Part shown: positions 1-7,867 of the stretch, piece after piece
Layout of the letters: every line of letters begins with the position of its first letter
Numbering within the stretch: position 1 is the stretch's first letter
Source of the DNA: JABMOV01 sp964344305
GTDB lineage: Bacteria; Fidelibacterota; Marinisomatia; Marinisomatales; JABMOV01
Length of the DNA stretch: 18,574 nt
Direction: 5' to 3'
Assembly: GCA_964344305.1 (NCBI GenBank)
Contig: CAYFMT010000026.1
Coordinates: 1 to 18,574 of the forward strand
Position numbers and translations under genes: made by a program
The notes under the pieces: generated by a model
Told to the model about the DNA's origin: nothing
Database searches by the model: none
What the model saw: only the letters and a program-made list of their open reading frames with translations

Positions 1-202
1 TATCACCTTAGCTTTTACATCAAAATAGTCCGGCTAATTAAAAAACTAAACACTCTATAACACCATGTATTTCAAACATTCCCAGCCTATACCGGATGTG
101 TTTTATTCCTCAGACCTGGTTGGCTATTGCCTGGGTATCTGGACAGAAATGAAACCGTTATATGTTTGGTTAAAAGAAAACGTATTTAAATAAAATCTGG
201 TT
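1..202. other. Left-edge non-coding stretch
   Basis: This AT-rich stretch lies downstream of the DUF2490-type gene. I see no convincing open frame, tRNA, or hairpin followed by a T-run in it. It presumably holds the 3' end of the left minus-strand operon transcript, but no terminator can be pointed to. Confidence 0.4.
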
Positions 203-829
203 TTAGAATCCGAATTTAAGTCCCGATACCTGAAAAATTGACCAATCACCATCAGACAAACTCCATTGCCACATGGAGTAAACGGATATTTTAGCCCCAA
301 AATATTCACCGAGCTTGACTCCTGAAAAAAGACGAACAGCATTCATTTCACTTTTTTCAAAATCATAGAAATATTCATTCTGAAGGAATACAGATCGTCC
401 ACCTAACAGAGAGACAGGTTTGGATACGGTAAACAATGTTCTATTTCTAAACGATCCTTCATCTCCTCGTATTCTGTACTCAAGTCGATTTCTAACACTG
501 GCGGTCTGGCTTCCCAATGGGTAACTGATCTTTACTTCAGCATTGGGTCGATGCTCCTTGGACCAAACATCATTTTTGTTTCCATATATCTCCCGGAAAC
601 TGATGGCCACATCCAGACCTTCCCACAGGGTTTTGTTGTATTTCAAATCTCCATGAAAATAGTACAACTCACTGGCGTTGTCTCTCATCCGGTAGTCTTG
701 CTCCAATGATAAACTGGATGTTTCACCCAGTTTTCTTGTCAGTTTTTCAGAGTGCCAGAATTGATAATCAGATATCTCGGAACCAAATCCGATGGTAAGT
801 AAAGCAATAGGCAATAATCGTTTATTCAT
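203..829 (-). CDS. DUF2490-type outer-membrane beta-barrel protein
   Basis: A 208-residue exported protein. It opens with a basic Met-Asn-Lys-Arg and a hydrophobic stretch to about residue 17, consistent with a signal peptide, although no clear cleavage box is visible. The rest alternates short polar turns with amphipathic aromatic strands (for example FWHSEKLTRKL, RNRLEYRIRG, FLQNEYFYDF) and ends in GLKFGF, a C-terminal Phe typical of outer-membrane barrels. Layout and length resemble the DUF2490 family, whose members are predicted barrels of unknown function. The ATG start at 829 overlaps the stop of the CYTH gene by 8 bases, so it is probably translated from the same message as the last gene of the block. 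The family assignment rests on overall resemblance, not on a catalytic motif. Confidence 0.7.
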   Translation of the reverse strand: MNKRLLPIALLTIGFGSEISDYQFWHSEKLTRKLGETSSLSLEQDYRMRDNASELYYFHGDLKYNKTLWEGLDVAISFREIYGNKNDVWSKEHRPNAEVKISYPLGSQTASVRNRLEYRIRGDEGSFRNRTLFTVSKPVSLLGGRSVFLQNEYFYDFEKSEMNAVRLFSGVKLGEYFGAKISVYSMWQWSLSDGDWSIFQVSGLKFGF

Positions 830-1292
830 TCCATTCCTTAAAAGGTTTTTGAATCAATTGAGAATTAAAATAGCGGACATCATCTGTGACTTCCTCGCCA
901 ACCCAGTCAGGAAACCTGATGGTATCTTCCTCCGAAAAGAGTTCAATTTCTGCCAGGATCAATCCTTCATTGTCACCCCGAAATTCATCCACGGTCCATT
1001 CCGATTCCTCGGAAACAATGGTGTATCTGTATTTCTCGATCAATGGTGTAACACAGAGTTGATTCAGCAGGTATTCACCATCCTCCACAGGGATGGGATA
1101 TTCAAACTCAGACCGTGTGGCATGATGGGTCAATCCCTTGATGGTAATACAGGCTTGATTCCCTGAGACACGAATACGCACCACCCGGTATTTATCAATG
1201 GACAGATATCCCTGCCGGATAAAGATCTTTGATGCACCTATTCGCCATTCGTTACCCTTTACTAAAAATTTTCGTTCTATTTCCGTTCCCAT
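822..1292 (-). CDS. CYTH-domain triphosphate tunnel enzyme
   Basis: A 156-residue single-domain CYTH (CyaB/thiamine triphosphatase) protein, the usual length of the short bacterial members. The signature ExExK is visible at E4, E6, K8 (TEIERKFLV). Further tunnel residues fit: R39 and R41 (VVRIRV), K52 (ITIKG), E62 and E64 (SEFEY), E86-K87 with R89 (IEKYRY), D102 (WTVDEF), and E115 and E117 (LAEIEL). These enzymes bind a triphosphate chain with divalent metal in a beta-tunnel. Known activities include tripolyphosphatase, thiamine triphosphatase and class IV adenylate cyclase. Sequence alone does not choose between them. The thiamine pyrophosphokinase gene two positions upstream favours a thiamine-phosphate or polyphosphate role; this is inference. 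The gene starts 9 bases after the symporter stop. Confidence 0.9.
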   Translation of the reverse strand: MGTEIERKFLVKGNEWRIGASKIFIRQGYLSIDKYRVVRIRVSGNQACITIKGLTHHATRSEFEYPIPVEDGEYLLNQLCVTPLIEKYRYTIVSEESEWTVDEFRGDNEGLILAEIELFSEEDTIRFPDWVGEEVTDDVRYFNSQLIQKPFKEWNE

Positions 1293-1301
1293 GGTGAAAT
1301 G

Positions 1302-2684
1302 TTACCGGTATTTCGGTGTTAAAAACAGTCCCAATAATAGCAGGGAAGTGATGATCCCCGGGAAAAATGGTTCGATGGATGAAAATGGTGGTCCAACCCA
1401 GTATGACAGACCCCACCACAACACAGGTATGATTACAGGAAAGCCCATTAGAATAATGGATTTCTTCTCCGTTACCTGCCACGAAGAGAAGGATAGTATA
1501 AATGGGAGGATCAATCCAGGAATTACGATGGACCCAATGACATACCAGAGTCCGATAACAGACGGAATGGTCCATGCAAGAATCAGTGAGATTATGGCCA
1601 TGACCAACAATCCCAACCGAGTTAGATCAATGCTGTCCAACCGGGATAAGCCTGGAATGGAATCGCGAAGACGCCATAGGATATCCCTGCCAAACGTCAC
1701 AGCATTGATGAGTCCAAGGGAATCGATTGTGGACATAATTGTGGCGAGGAGTCCAGTGATAAATAGACCGAGAAAAAACGGCGGTAGTACTTCAGCTCCT
1801 AGCGCAGGGAAAGCCATGAGTGGTTGGGTGTCAGGGAGGATTACACGTGCGTAAAACCCCGAAAACAGGGTAAGCATATCAAATATAAACCAGATAATGA
1901 CAGACAGGATAATTCCTTTCCGGGCGATCCTGCCCGATTCTGCCGCAGCTGATCTCTGGTAAAAACCGGGATCAATGAAAGTCCATAAAGCGATAAAAAA
2001 CCACACTAGGATATATGAAGAGGAATTCCCGCCCGATGGAGAGCGATGAACGTCCGGGAGTTGATTCCATACTGCCAGGGGAGATCCCACCGCTGTCCAG
2101 GCAAATCCTATGAGGAAAATGAATCCGGCAATCATGAGGATAAATTGGAGAATGTCCGTCCTGACTACAGCCCCAAATCCTCCCTTCCAAATGTAAATGA
2201 GACTGGCGATCAGGGCAACGGAAAGGCACACAGGATAGGAAAGTCCGGTCAATGCCTGGATCAGGATTCCAACACTAAGAACATAGGGTGCAGGACTGGA
2301 TAAGAACAGGATGAACACAGCACTCAGGATGGATGGCGTTTTCCCATATTTCCTGTGAAAATGATCGGGAATGGAAAGTAGATTGGCTTTTCGAATCCGT
2401 GGCGCAATGTAAATGGCAAACAGAATGGCAAACAGATAATACGGGAGACCAAATATTACCCAGGTTTGAAGACCATATAAATACGTGTTCTCACCTACTC
2501 CAAGGATGCCGCCATACCACGTCGCCACCAGCGTCATGACGAATCCCGGCAGACTGAGTCTCCGACCTGCAAGAATATAGTTTTGCTCAGTATTATTTTT
2601 GCTGGATTTTATCAATCCAACGGTGAACAGAGCCACAAGGTATGTAAGAATGACCAGGCTATCCAGCCAGTGAAGCTGTATCAT
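1302..2684 (-). CDS. Sodium:solute symporter (SSS) family permease
   Basis: A 460-residue inner-membrane protein with about 12-13 hydrophobic helices, normal for the sodium:solute symporter family. Family hallmarks are an early LAGRRLSLPGF segment (about residues 38-48), the following ATWYGG...GVGENTYLYGL helix, a central DPGFYQRSAAAE loop, and LFITGLLATIMSTIDSLGLINA near residue 310. It should couple sodium influx to uptake of a small organic solute. The ATG overlaps the stop of the thiamine pyrophosphokinase gene as ATGA, so the two are likely translationally coupled. That context suggests thiamine or a thiamine precursor as substrate, in the manner of the SSS-family ThiV transporters. The substrate cannot be read from the sequence. 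No TPP riboswitch was found in front of the block. Confidence 0.9.
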   Translation of the reverse strand: MIQLHWLDSLVILTYLVALFTVGLIKSSKNNTEQNYILAGRRLSLPGFVMTLVATWYGGILGVGENTYLYGLQTWVIFGLPYYLFAILFAIYIAPRIRKANLLSIPDHFHRKYGKTPSILSAVFILFLSSPAPYVLSVGILIQALTGLSYPVCLSVALIASLIYIWKGGFGAVVRTDILQFILMIAGFIFLIGFAWTAVGSPLAVWNQLPDVHRSPSGGNSSSYILVWFFIALWTFIDPGFYQRSAAAESGRIARKGIILSVIIWFIFDMLTLFSGFYARVILPDTQPLMAFPALGAEVLPPFFLGLFITGLLATIMSTIDSLGLINAVTFGRDILWRLRDSIPGLSRLDSIDLTRLGLLVMAIISLILAWTIPSVIGLWYVIGSIVIPGLILPFILSFSSWQVTEKKSIILMGFPVIIPVLWWGLSYWVGPPFSSIEPFFPGIITSLLLLGLFLTPKYR

Positions 2685-3298
2685 GAAATAAGATCGTGAC
2701 TGAGCATCAGAATAACAGGTTCTTCGGAGCGGACGGAAAACTTGTTTCCCAGGGATTCGTTGCTGACACCTCGAGATGGACTATCCAGGATATCACCTTT
2801 TAAGTTGAATTTTAGATCTGTAGTGGAAATAGGTGTAGAGAACGGGGAAAAGATGGAGATGGTCTGTCCTGCAAACGAAAGGTATGTGTGTTCTCCCTGA
2901 GAAACAAGAATGGTATACCGATCTGACACGATGGTACAGTTTATGAGGGCATGATAATGCTGGAGCAAGAGGATATTGGCAAAGTGGTGATCATCCCGTA
3001 GTTCTGTTGCCCCGACGATGGTTACGGTTCCAATACCGCTTGAAATGCAGAACTTGATGGCTTTATCAAGATCATTCGAATACTGATCCATGTCTTCAAC
3101 AATCTTAATGTTCTCGGGGATGTCATCCTGAACACTATCCATATCACCAATAATAATATCTGGATGTTTACCATGGGACACGACATTTTTTGCTGCACCA
3201 TCAGTACAGATTAGGGTACCGGCATAATCAATAAAGGATAAGGGCAGGGGATGAACAGGGAATGATCCGTTCGCGACGATAACCACAGGCTCTTTCAT
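2681..3298 (-). CDS. thiN: Thiamine pyrophosphokinase
   Basis: Transfers pyrophosphate from ATP to thiamine to give thiamine diphosphate in the cytoplasm. The catalytic-domain motifs are all present: CTDGAA, PDIIIGDMDS, the DQYSNDLDKAI segment, and GATELRDDHHFAN, which corresponds to the family's G-x-R-x-DH-x-x-N box. The C-terminal thiamine-binding beta-sandwich is marked by SRGVSNES...NKFSV. The size of about 205 residues is normal. An upstream in-frame ATG at 3310 is possible. I prefer 3298 because it forms an ATGA overlap with the stop of the preceding gene, as do other junctions in this block. Its own TGA overlaps the ATG of the symporter gene. Bacteria with this enzyme usually salvage thiamine, which fits the adjacent transporter. 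Confidence 0.92.
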   Translation of the reverse strand: MKEPVVIVANGSFPVHPLPLSFIDYAGTLICTDGAAKNVVSHGKHPDIIIGDMDSVQDDIPENIKIVEDMDQYSNDLDKAIKFCISSGIGTVTIVGATELRDDHHFANILLLQHYHALINCTIVSDRYTILVSQGEHTYLSFAGQTISIFSPFSTPISTTDLKFNLKGDILDSPSRGVSNESLGNKFSVRSEEPVILMLSHDLIS

Positions 3299-4203
3299 TC
3301 GGCCATCCACGTTTTTGAATACTCTTTTTTATATTCCGGAAAAATCATCAGATCAATTTTCTCTCTGGATTCCCGAACCTGTCGAGAATAGTCTGCATTG
3401 TAAAACCAATCCTTCATTTTTCGCGAAACAGGCAGAACCATGGGCATAGGAGTCCACACTAAAACCTCATTGGTATTTCTATTCACCAATTTTCCTTCAG
3501 CACAGGCCCAGGAAAGCTGATCCAGGGATTTTTTCTCCAGCAGGTGTCCTAACTCCTGAAGGAGTGCCTGCTGCTCTGGATTGATAAAGGCGCATTGTCG
3601 TCCATACAGGACGCCAGTGTGGAGATAGTTTGGCACAAAAAGAACACCATCCAGGGAAAATCGTCGTGCGATCCAGTAAAACATTTCAAACAGGATCATG
3701 GCGATTCCCAGACCGGGATGATCCTGACCGGGCAATTGAGGACGGCGGCGGGAAAACGGTTTCAACGGGTTCTGTAGCAAAAACCATTCTATCACAAGGC
3801 AATCTACTCGTGTTCGATCGGTATCAGGGAGAGTAATAGGTGCTTTTCTAACGTGAAGTTCCCCTGATAACAATCTTTTTCCCTGGATGTTATGATGAAG
3901 CGACATCTTATGTAAAAATGGATCAGTGGTATCAATATCTAACTCTGGGTTATTGAGACCCAACCGGGAGAGTCGATCAAAAATCCCGAAAAGTTCAAAC
4001 CTTCTCCAGACGCCTCGTTTGCTGTAATAACCAAGGAACCGGCTGGTTCCTCGAGACGAGGATAGATCCTGGAATATATCCTCCTGACTCAGTGACGATT
4101 CATCTGAATCACCAGTGAAAACATACTCAGAAAGATGTCTTACCAGGTTTCGGTATTTCCGAGGTCTTGGTTTCAGTATGTTAGATAGTTCACCGGTTTG
4201 CAT
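3295..4203 (-). CDS. Conserved-looking protein of unknown function
   Basis: I do not recognise this 302-residue protein. It appears soluble, with no signal peptide or strong membrane helix, and is rich in Arg. The most motif-like part is residues 138-156, which contains EWFLLQNPLKPF followed by RRRPQLPGQDHPGLG and then a hydrophobic helix (IAMILFEMFYWIARRF). The pattern of polar residues then G-L-G before a helix is reminiscent of the acyl-CoA pyrophosphate loop of GNAT acetyltransferases, but the rest of that fold is not evident, so I do not assign it. The C-terminus is basic and acidic in turn (REKIDLMIFPEYKKEY). Its stop overlaps the thiN start by ATGA, so it is a real member of the operon. 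It begins 41 bases after the carbonic-anhydrase-like gene. Confidence 0.8.
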   Translation of the reverse strand: MQTGELSNILKPRPRKYRNLVRHLSEYVFTGDSDESSLSQEDIFQDLSSSRGTSRFLGYYSKRGVWRRFELFGIFDRLSRLGLNNPELDIDTTDPFLHKMSLHHNIQGKRLLSGELHVRKAPITLPDTDRTRVDCLVIEWFLLQNPLKPFSRRRPQLPGQDHPGLGIAMILFEMFYWIARRFSLDGVLFVPNYLHTGVLYGRQCAFINPEQQALLQELGHLLEKKSLDQLSWACAEGKLVNRNTNEVLVWTPMPMVLPVSRKMKDWFYNADYSRQVRESREKIDLMIFPEYKKEYSKTWMAE

Positions 4204-4244
4204 GTTTGAATTTACTCATGGCTATCATCCGCCCTTTTGGACTG

Positions 4245-4616
4245 TCATACTTCTTCCACCAACCACAAATCATTTACCCAGAGCCCAATCACCTTACAAT
4301 GAGGATAGAGGGTCTGAAGGTAACGTGCAGATTCACTGATCTGGTCGCGTTGAATATCTTTTGGGACAGGATTTCCAGCACAATCATGGTGACCCACTAC
4401 CGCAATAATGGTGGAGCTGTGCTTATCAATGGAAATGTTGGTCCTGGTTTTAATGGATTCGATGACATGTGGGTTGGATTGATCCGCAAGAAGACCCACA
4501 GGCCCCGGCTCTGTAATGGTATCCACAAAGGTGACATGGTATTTGTTCACCATGTATTCATTTACAGGGAGTTGAACCCGCCCGTCCATGCAATTGATCA
4601 CTGTACAAAATGACAT
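4245..4616 (-). CDS. Small beta-carbonic-anhydrase-like protein
   Basis: A 123-residue protein with the beta-carbonic-anhydrase zinc set. CMDGR supplies C9, the D11-R13 dyad, and G75-H76-H77-D78-C79 supplies His76 and Cys79, giving Cys-His-Cys ligands with the Asp/Arg pair. Beta-class enzymes hydrate CO2 to bicarbonate. The family is usually 170-230 residues; this one lacks the N-terminal helices and much of the C-terminus, so it is a minimal version whose activity is uncertain. The ATG at 4616 is preceded at a plausible distance by GGTGAG, a moderate ribosome site. It is the first gene of the left minus-strand block and is divergent from the plus-strand porin-like gene. Confidence 0.82.
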   Translation of the reverse strand: MSFCTVINCMDGRVQLPVNEYMVNKYHVTFVDTITEPGPVGLLADQSNPHVIESIKTRTNISIDKHSSTIIAVVGHHDCAGNPVPKDIQRDQISESARYLQTLYPHCKVIGLWVNDLWLVEEV

Positions 4617-4728
4617 CTTTTCTCACCCAGTTTTGGTTTAAAATTAGAACAGCCTGAATTGAGATGCAGGAATCAATCTTTGCCAGAATTTGACAGGATT
4701 CGTCTTGGCACATCCCTATTTTTACCCC
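4617..4728. promoter_or_regulatory. Divergent intergenic region
   Basis: These 112 bases separate the minus-strand block from the plus-strand porin-like gene, so promoters for both should lie here. A TTGACA at 4690-4695 on the plus strand resembles a -35 box. The only AT-rich sequence at usable spacing (around 4713-4722) is a poor -10 and lies almost on the start codon. No clear -10 was found for the minus strand either. The region is called by position, not by a recognised promoter. Confidence 0.4.
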
Positions 4729-5982
4729 ATGATTCGTCCAACCGTCATTCTCATTATCCTTCTGGCAACACAGGTAACCGGTCAAATAACCGGACTGGCA
4801 GAACACTGGAACATGGTCCCATTTTCCTCAGCAGATTCAATTCAACGGCAGGACAAAGTCAGGTTTAATCTTCGAGTCCAAAAAAACATTTTCACACTTT
4901 TTTATTCAGGAGAACTGGTACAGGAGACGGTAAGTGATCCAGGTTTGTTCTGGAATAATCGCGAAGCATTTGGCGAAATTGCACTGCCCTTTATCACGAT
5001 GCGGATTGGCAAGCAGAAGGTGGAATGGGGACTGGTCAATGGGTGGTATCTTTCGGATAGAATCAACCCAAAGGACCTGAGATGGCATTTTCTTCAGCCC
5101 ATGAATGATATAAGGATGGGCATTAATATGGTGCGACTAAGGTTATTACTAACACCACTGTTTATGGAAACTATCTGGGTACCAAAATATGTCTATACCT
5201 CCGAGGTAATACAGGGCCCCTGGAAGACAGAACCTGCAGCCACGTTTTTTGATGTGCACCATTATACATTGTTAAAAACGAAACGGAATAATAATCTGTA
5301 TAATGAATGGGGAATACGCCTTGCCGGGCAACTAAACCATCTTCAGTATCGACTCATGTGGTACAATGGATACCAGGATGAAGTGTGGACAGACTACACG
5401 TCTTTCACCTGGCTGACGGAACCGGATCCTGTGGGTGAAGGAACGATGGTCCCACAGATCAAGACGGACAGGCAACACTATTATGGGCTGGATGTTCAAC
5501 TGCCGATATTTTTGATCACAATGGAGGGAGAACTGGGATACGAAACGCCCTTTACATATAACACGATACAAGAATTCAATACAGAAACTGAAGAGTATCA
5601 ATATCACCGTGCTTCATCTTCTCGCATACTCTCTATGCTGGGGCTCAAAACACCAGGGATATTTGGGTTCGATATCAATGCACAGTGGATAAGAAAAGAG
5701 ATTCTGGACTATACAAAATCAGATGCATGGAATGCAGTTGAACAATATGGTATTCTGTCGGCATCCCTTGGGATACCCGGTATGGCAGCAGGAATAGATT
5801 TCTATACACTTCAGGATTTGAATGGGGCAGGGGGTTGGAGAAAACTGGAGCTGGTGTACATGTATTCACCGAAACTCATGGGGACTGTAGGGTTATACCT
5901 GGTGAGCGGGGAAAATGATCATTGGATTGGCCGGTTCGATGCCAATGATATGTATTATATTAAGGGAGTATTTACGTTTTAG
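4729..5982 (+). CDS. Outer-membrane porin-like beta-barrel (DUF1302/alginate-export-like)
   Basis: The only plus-strand gene in the window, 417 residues from the chosen ATG. The frame is open further up to a TTG at 4690, but the ATG at 4729 begins a proper signal peptide: MIRPTVILIILLATQVTGQ, with likely cleavage after the Gly. The mature protein shows RIGKQKVEWGLVNGWYLSDRINPKDLR (in two overlapping parts, RIGKQKVEWG and LSDRINPKD) followed by DIRMGINMVR. This is a pattern I associate with DUF1302/alginate-export-like barrels. Repeated amphipathic aromatic strands and a terminal VFTF support an outer-membrane barrel. The substrate is unknown. Its last 11 bases overlap, tail to tail, the end of the histidine kinase gene. 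Confidence 0.75.
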   Translation: MIRPTVILIILLATQVTGQITGLAEHWNMVPFSSADSIQRQDKVRFNLRVQKNIFTLFYSGELVQETVSDPGLFWNNREAFGEIALPFITMRIGKQKVEWGLVNGWYLSDRINPKDLRWHFLQPMNDIRMGINMVRLRLLLTPLFMETIWVPKYVYTSEVIQGPWKTEPAATFFDVHHYTLLKTKRNNNLYNEWGIRLAGQLNHLQYRLMWYNGYQDEVWTDYTSFTWLTEPDPVGEGTMVPQIKTDRQHYYGLDVQLPIFLITMEGELGYETPFTYNTIQEFNTETEEYQYHRASSSRILSMLGLKTPGIFGFDINAQWIRKEILDYTKSDAWNAVEQYGILSASLGIPGMAAGIDFYTLQDLNGAGGWRKLELVYMYSPKLMGTVGLYLVSGENDHWIGRFDANDMYYIKGVFTF

Positions 5983-7867
5983 CGGATTCGTTGGCCAGGG
6001 TAAATGCCAGAGTGAAGGTTGTACCCTTTCCCACCACACTGTTCACAAATATATCACCGCCATTTTCCCTGATGATACTTTTTACAATAGATAGACCCAA
6101 TCCGGTTCCGAGGGATTCCTCTTTCGTGGTGAAGAACGGTTCAAAAACCTTTTCAATATTCTCTTCTTCGATACCATGTCCAGTGTCTTTTATATGAACC
6201 ACTGCCCTGTGTTTTCCATTGGATAATAGTTGTGTCTGGATCTCAAGTTTTCCACCTTCAGCCATGGCATCCTTGGAGTTTATCACGAGATTAAAAACAA
6301 CCTGTTCAAACAGCTTAGGATCGGCAAAAACGGTTAATTCTTCATTACAGAGATTGAAACGAACATCCACATTCTTTCCAACCATGTTTCGGATTAAGTC
6401 ATCAATATTCCCGATTTCTTCATTCAAATTGATCCATTTACGCTCATTTCGCTGCTTCCGGCTGAAATTCAATAATTGACGAATAGAATCTGAGGCAGTG
6501 ATGGCATTCTGTCGGATGGATTCCAGGTATCGGGATAAATGATCTTCCTTGGCTTTGCTGATGGATAAATCCGTGTACCCTAAAATAGCCGTTAGTCGGT
6601 TGTTGATCTCGTGAGCAAGACGGCTGCTGAGGGTTCCGATTACTTCCAGCTTCTGGGAATGGCGAAGCTGGCTTTCTAGGTCTTTCATCCGGGTTATATC
6701 CTGAATATTACAGTCAATGTACTTTACATCGTCAACTGATTCGCTCCCATTGAACCTAACGTTACCGGTATGGAGGATCGTAATCACATGCCCCTGTGGA
6801 ATTGTCCATTGAAATTCACCCGGGATCACCGTTCTTGATTCTTGGATATGAGACATGAATGTTTCCCAGTCATCCTGTCTCCACAATCCAAGGCCCTGGA
6901 GAGATTTACCTTCCAGTTCCTCTGGAGAATTCAGTCCAAGGATCTGGGCAAATTTTAAATTGGTGAGGAGGATGTTTCCATCCATATCCATGCGGTAAAA
7001 ACCACTGTTCATAGTTTGGACGATACCGTGAAACAGGGATTCTGTTTCCTGAAGGGCAGACTGATAATCTTTCATCATTTTTTCATAGTTGTGTCTCATC
7101 AGTGCTAACCGGATGGACGTTTTTAGATATTCCGGTCGAATTGGCTTTGGAATATAGCCATAAGGATTGGTCTCCAACGCCTGGGAAATGACGTCATCAT
7201 CATCGATCCCTGACACATACACAATGGGAACATCCAGGGATTTGGTGATAGCCTTGGTAGCATTGATCCCGGCGAGAGGGGATTCCATCATGACGTCCAT
7301 CAGGATGAGATCGGGTTTAAGCTGGAGGGCAAAATCCACTACCTGTCCTACGGAAGATGCTTTTCCAATCACCTGGTAATGAAATGCCTTGAGATACCCC
7401 GTTAACTGATCGAGAAATGCCTCGTCATCATCAGCAATGAGAACGCGGACAGGGGTTTCTTCTTTCCTCGGTTCAAATTTGAGATATTTTTCTGCTGCAG
7501 ATACAATATCCTTTACCATGAGCGGTTTGTTCAAGTAGGATCGAGCACCGAGTTCGTTGATCTGATCAATGGTAGTATCCGTGAGGTAGCCAGAGATCAT
7601 TATCACGTTGCTGGCGGGGTTCATATTCATGATGTTGCGTAAAACATCTACACCATTTTGATTCCCTATTTTTACATCAAGGAAAATAACATTGAATTCA
7701 TTTTCACGGACTTTTTCAAGTCCAATATCACCGCTGGTGGCAGTATCCACCTTTACATGATAATCTTCAAAGACATCTTTAAAAAGTTCGCAGATAATTT
7801 CTTCATCGTCAATAATGAGAATCCGCGGTGGGTGTCCACGAATGCTGTCCTGTGAAAGAATATTCAC
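5972..7867 (-). CDS. Soluble REC-REC-PAS hybrid sensor histidine kinase
   Basis: A 631-residue cytoplasmic signalling protein with no membrane helix. Domain order is receiver 1 (about 15-130: D20-D21, phospho-acceptor D64, K114), receiver 2 (about 140-258: D146-D147, phospho-acceptor D191, S219, K241), PAS (about 275-395), HisKA with H419 in LAHEINNRLTAILGY, and a HATPase with NLVINSKDAM, DTGHGI, FEPFFTTKE and GTGLGLSIV. All catalytic residues look intact. The start is GTG at 7867, and GTGA overlaps the pilQ TGA, so translation is coupled to the pilus operon. With two receivers in front of the kinase it may take phosphate from, or be tuned by, another kinase. Its target is unknown; the activator gene upstream of pilB is a candidate. 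Confidence 0.93.
   Translation of the reverse strand: MNILSQDSIRGHPPRILIIDDEEIICELFKDVFEDYHVKVDTATSGDIGLEKVRENEFNVIFLDVKIGNQNGVDVLRNIMNMNPASNVIMISGYLTDTTIDQINELGARSYLNKPLMVKDIVSAAEKYLKFEPRKEETPVRVLIADDDEAFLDQLTGYLKAFHYQVIGKASSVGQVVDFALQLKPDLILMDVMMESPLAGINATKAITKSLDVPIVYVSGIDDDDVISQALETNPYGYIPKPIRPEYLKTSIRLALMRHNYEKMMKDYQSALQETESLFHGIVQTMNSGFYRMDMDGNILLTNLKFAQILGLNSPEELEGKSLQGLGLWRQDDWETFMSHIQESRTVIPGEFQWTIPQGHVITILHTGNVRFNGSESVDDVKYIDCNIQDITRMKDLESQLRHSQKLEVIGTLSSRLAHEINNRLTAILGYTDLSISKAKEDHLSRYLESIRQNAITASDSIRQLLNFSRKQRNERKWINLNEEIGNIDDLIRNMVGKNVDVRFNLCNEELTVFADPKLFEQVVFNLVINSKDAMAEGGKLEIQTQLLSNGKHRAVVHIKDTGHGIEEENIEKVFEPFFTTKEESLGTGLGLSIVKSIIRENGGDIFVNSVVGKGTTFTLAFTLANESAKT

Noticed and set aside
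1198..1854. 218-codon plus-strand open frame opposite the symporter and CYTH genes
   Set aside because: It is antisense to two well-supported genes, spans both, and its product is low in recognisable motifs; a frame shadow.
4690..4728. Upstream TTG start for the porin-like gene, with TTGACA as a -35 box
   Set aside because: The extra 13 residues would spoil the signal peptide. TTGACA has no acceptable -10 at proper spacing, so neither the start nor the promoter is called.
4204..4728. TPP riboswitch ahead of the thiN-containing block
   Set aside because: The conserved CTGAGA and ACCTGA elements of the thi box were not found upstream of the first gene or in the intergenic gap.
5997..6027. Inverted repeat AGGGTA...TACCCT just after the porin-like gene, as a terminator
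   Set aside because: The loop is 19 bases, the stem only 6 bp, and no T-run follows; it lies in conserved kinase coding sequence.
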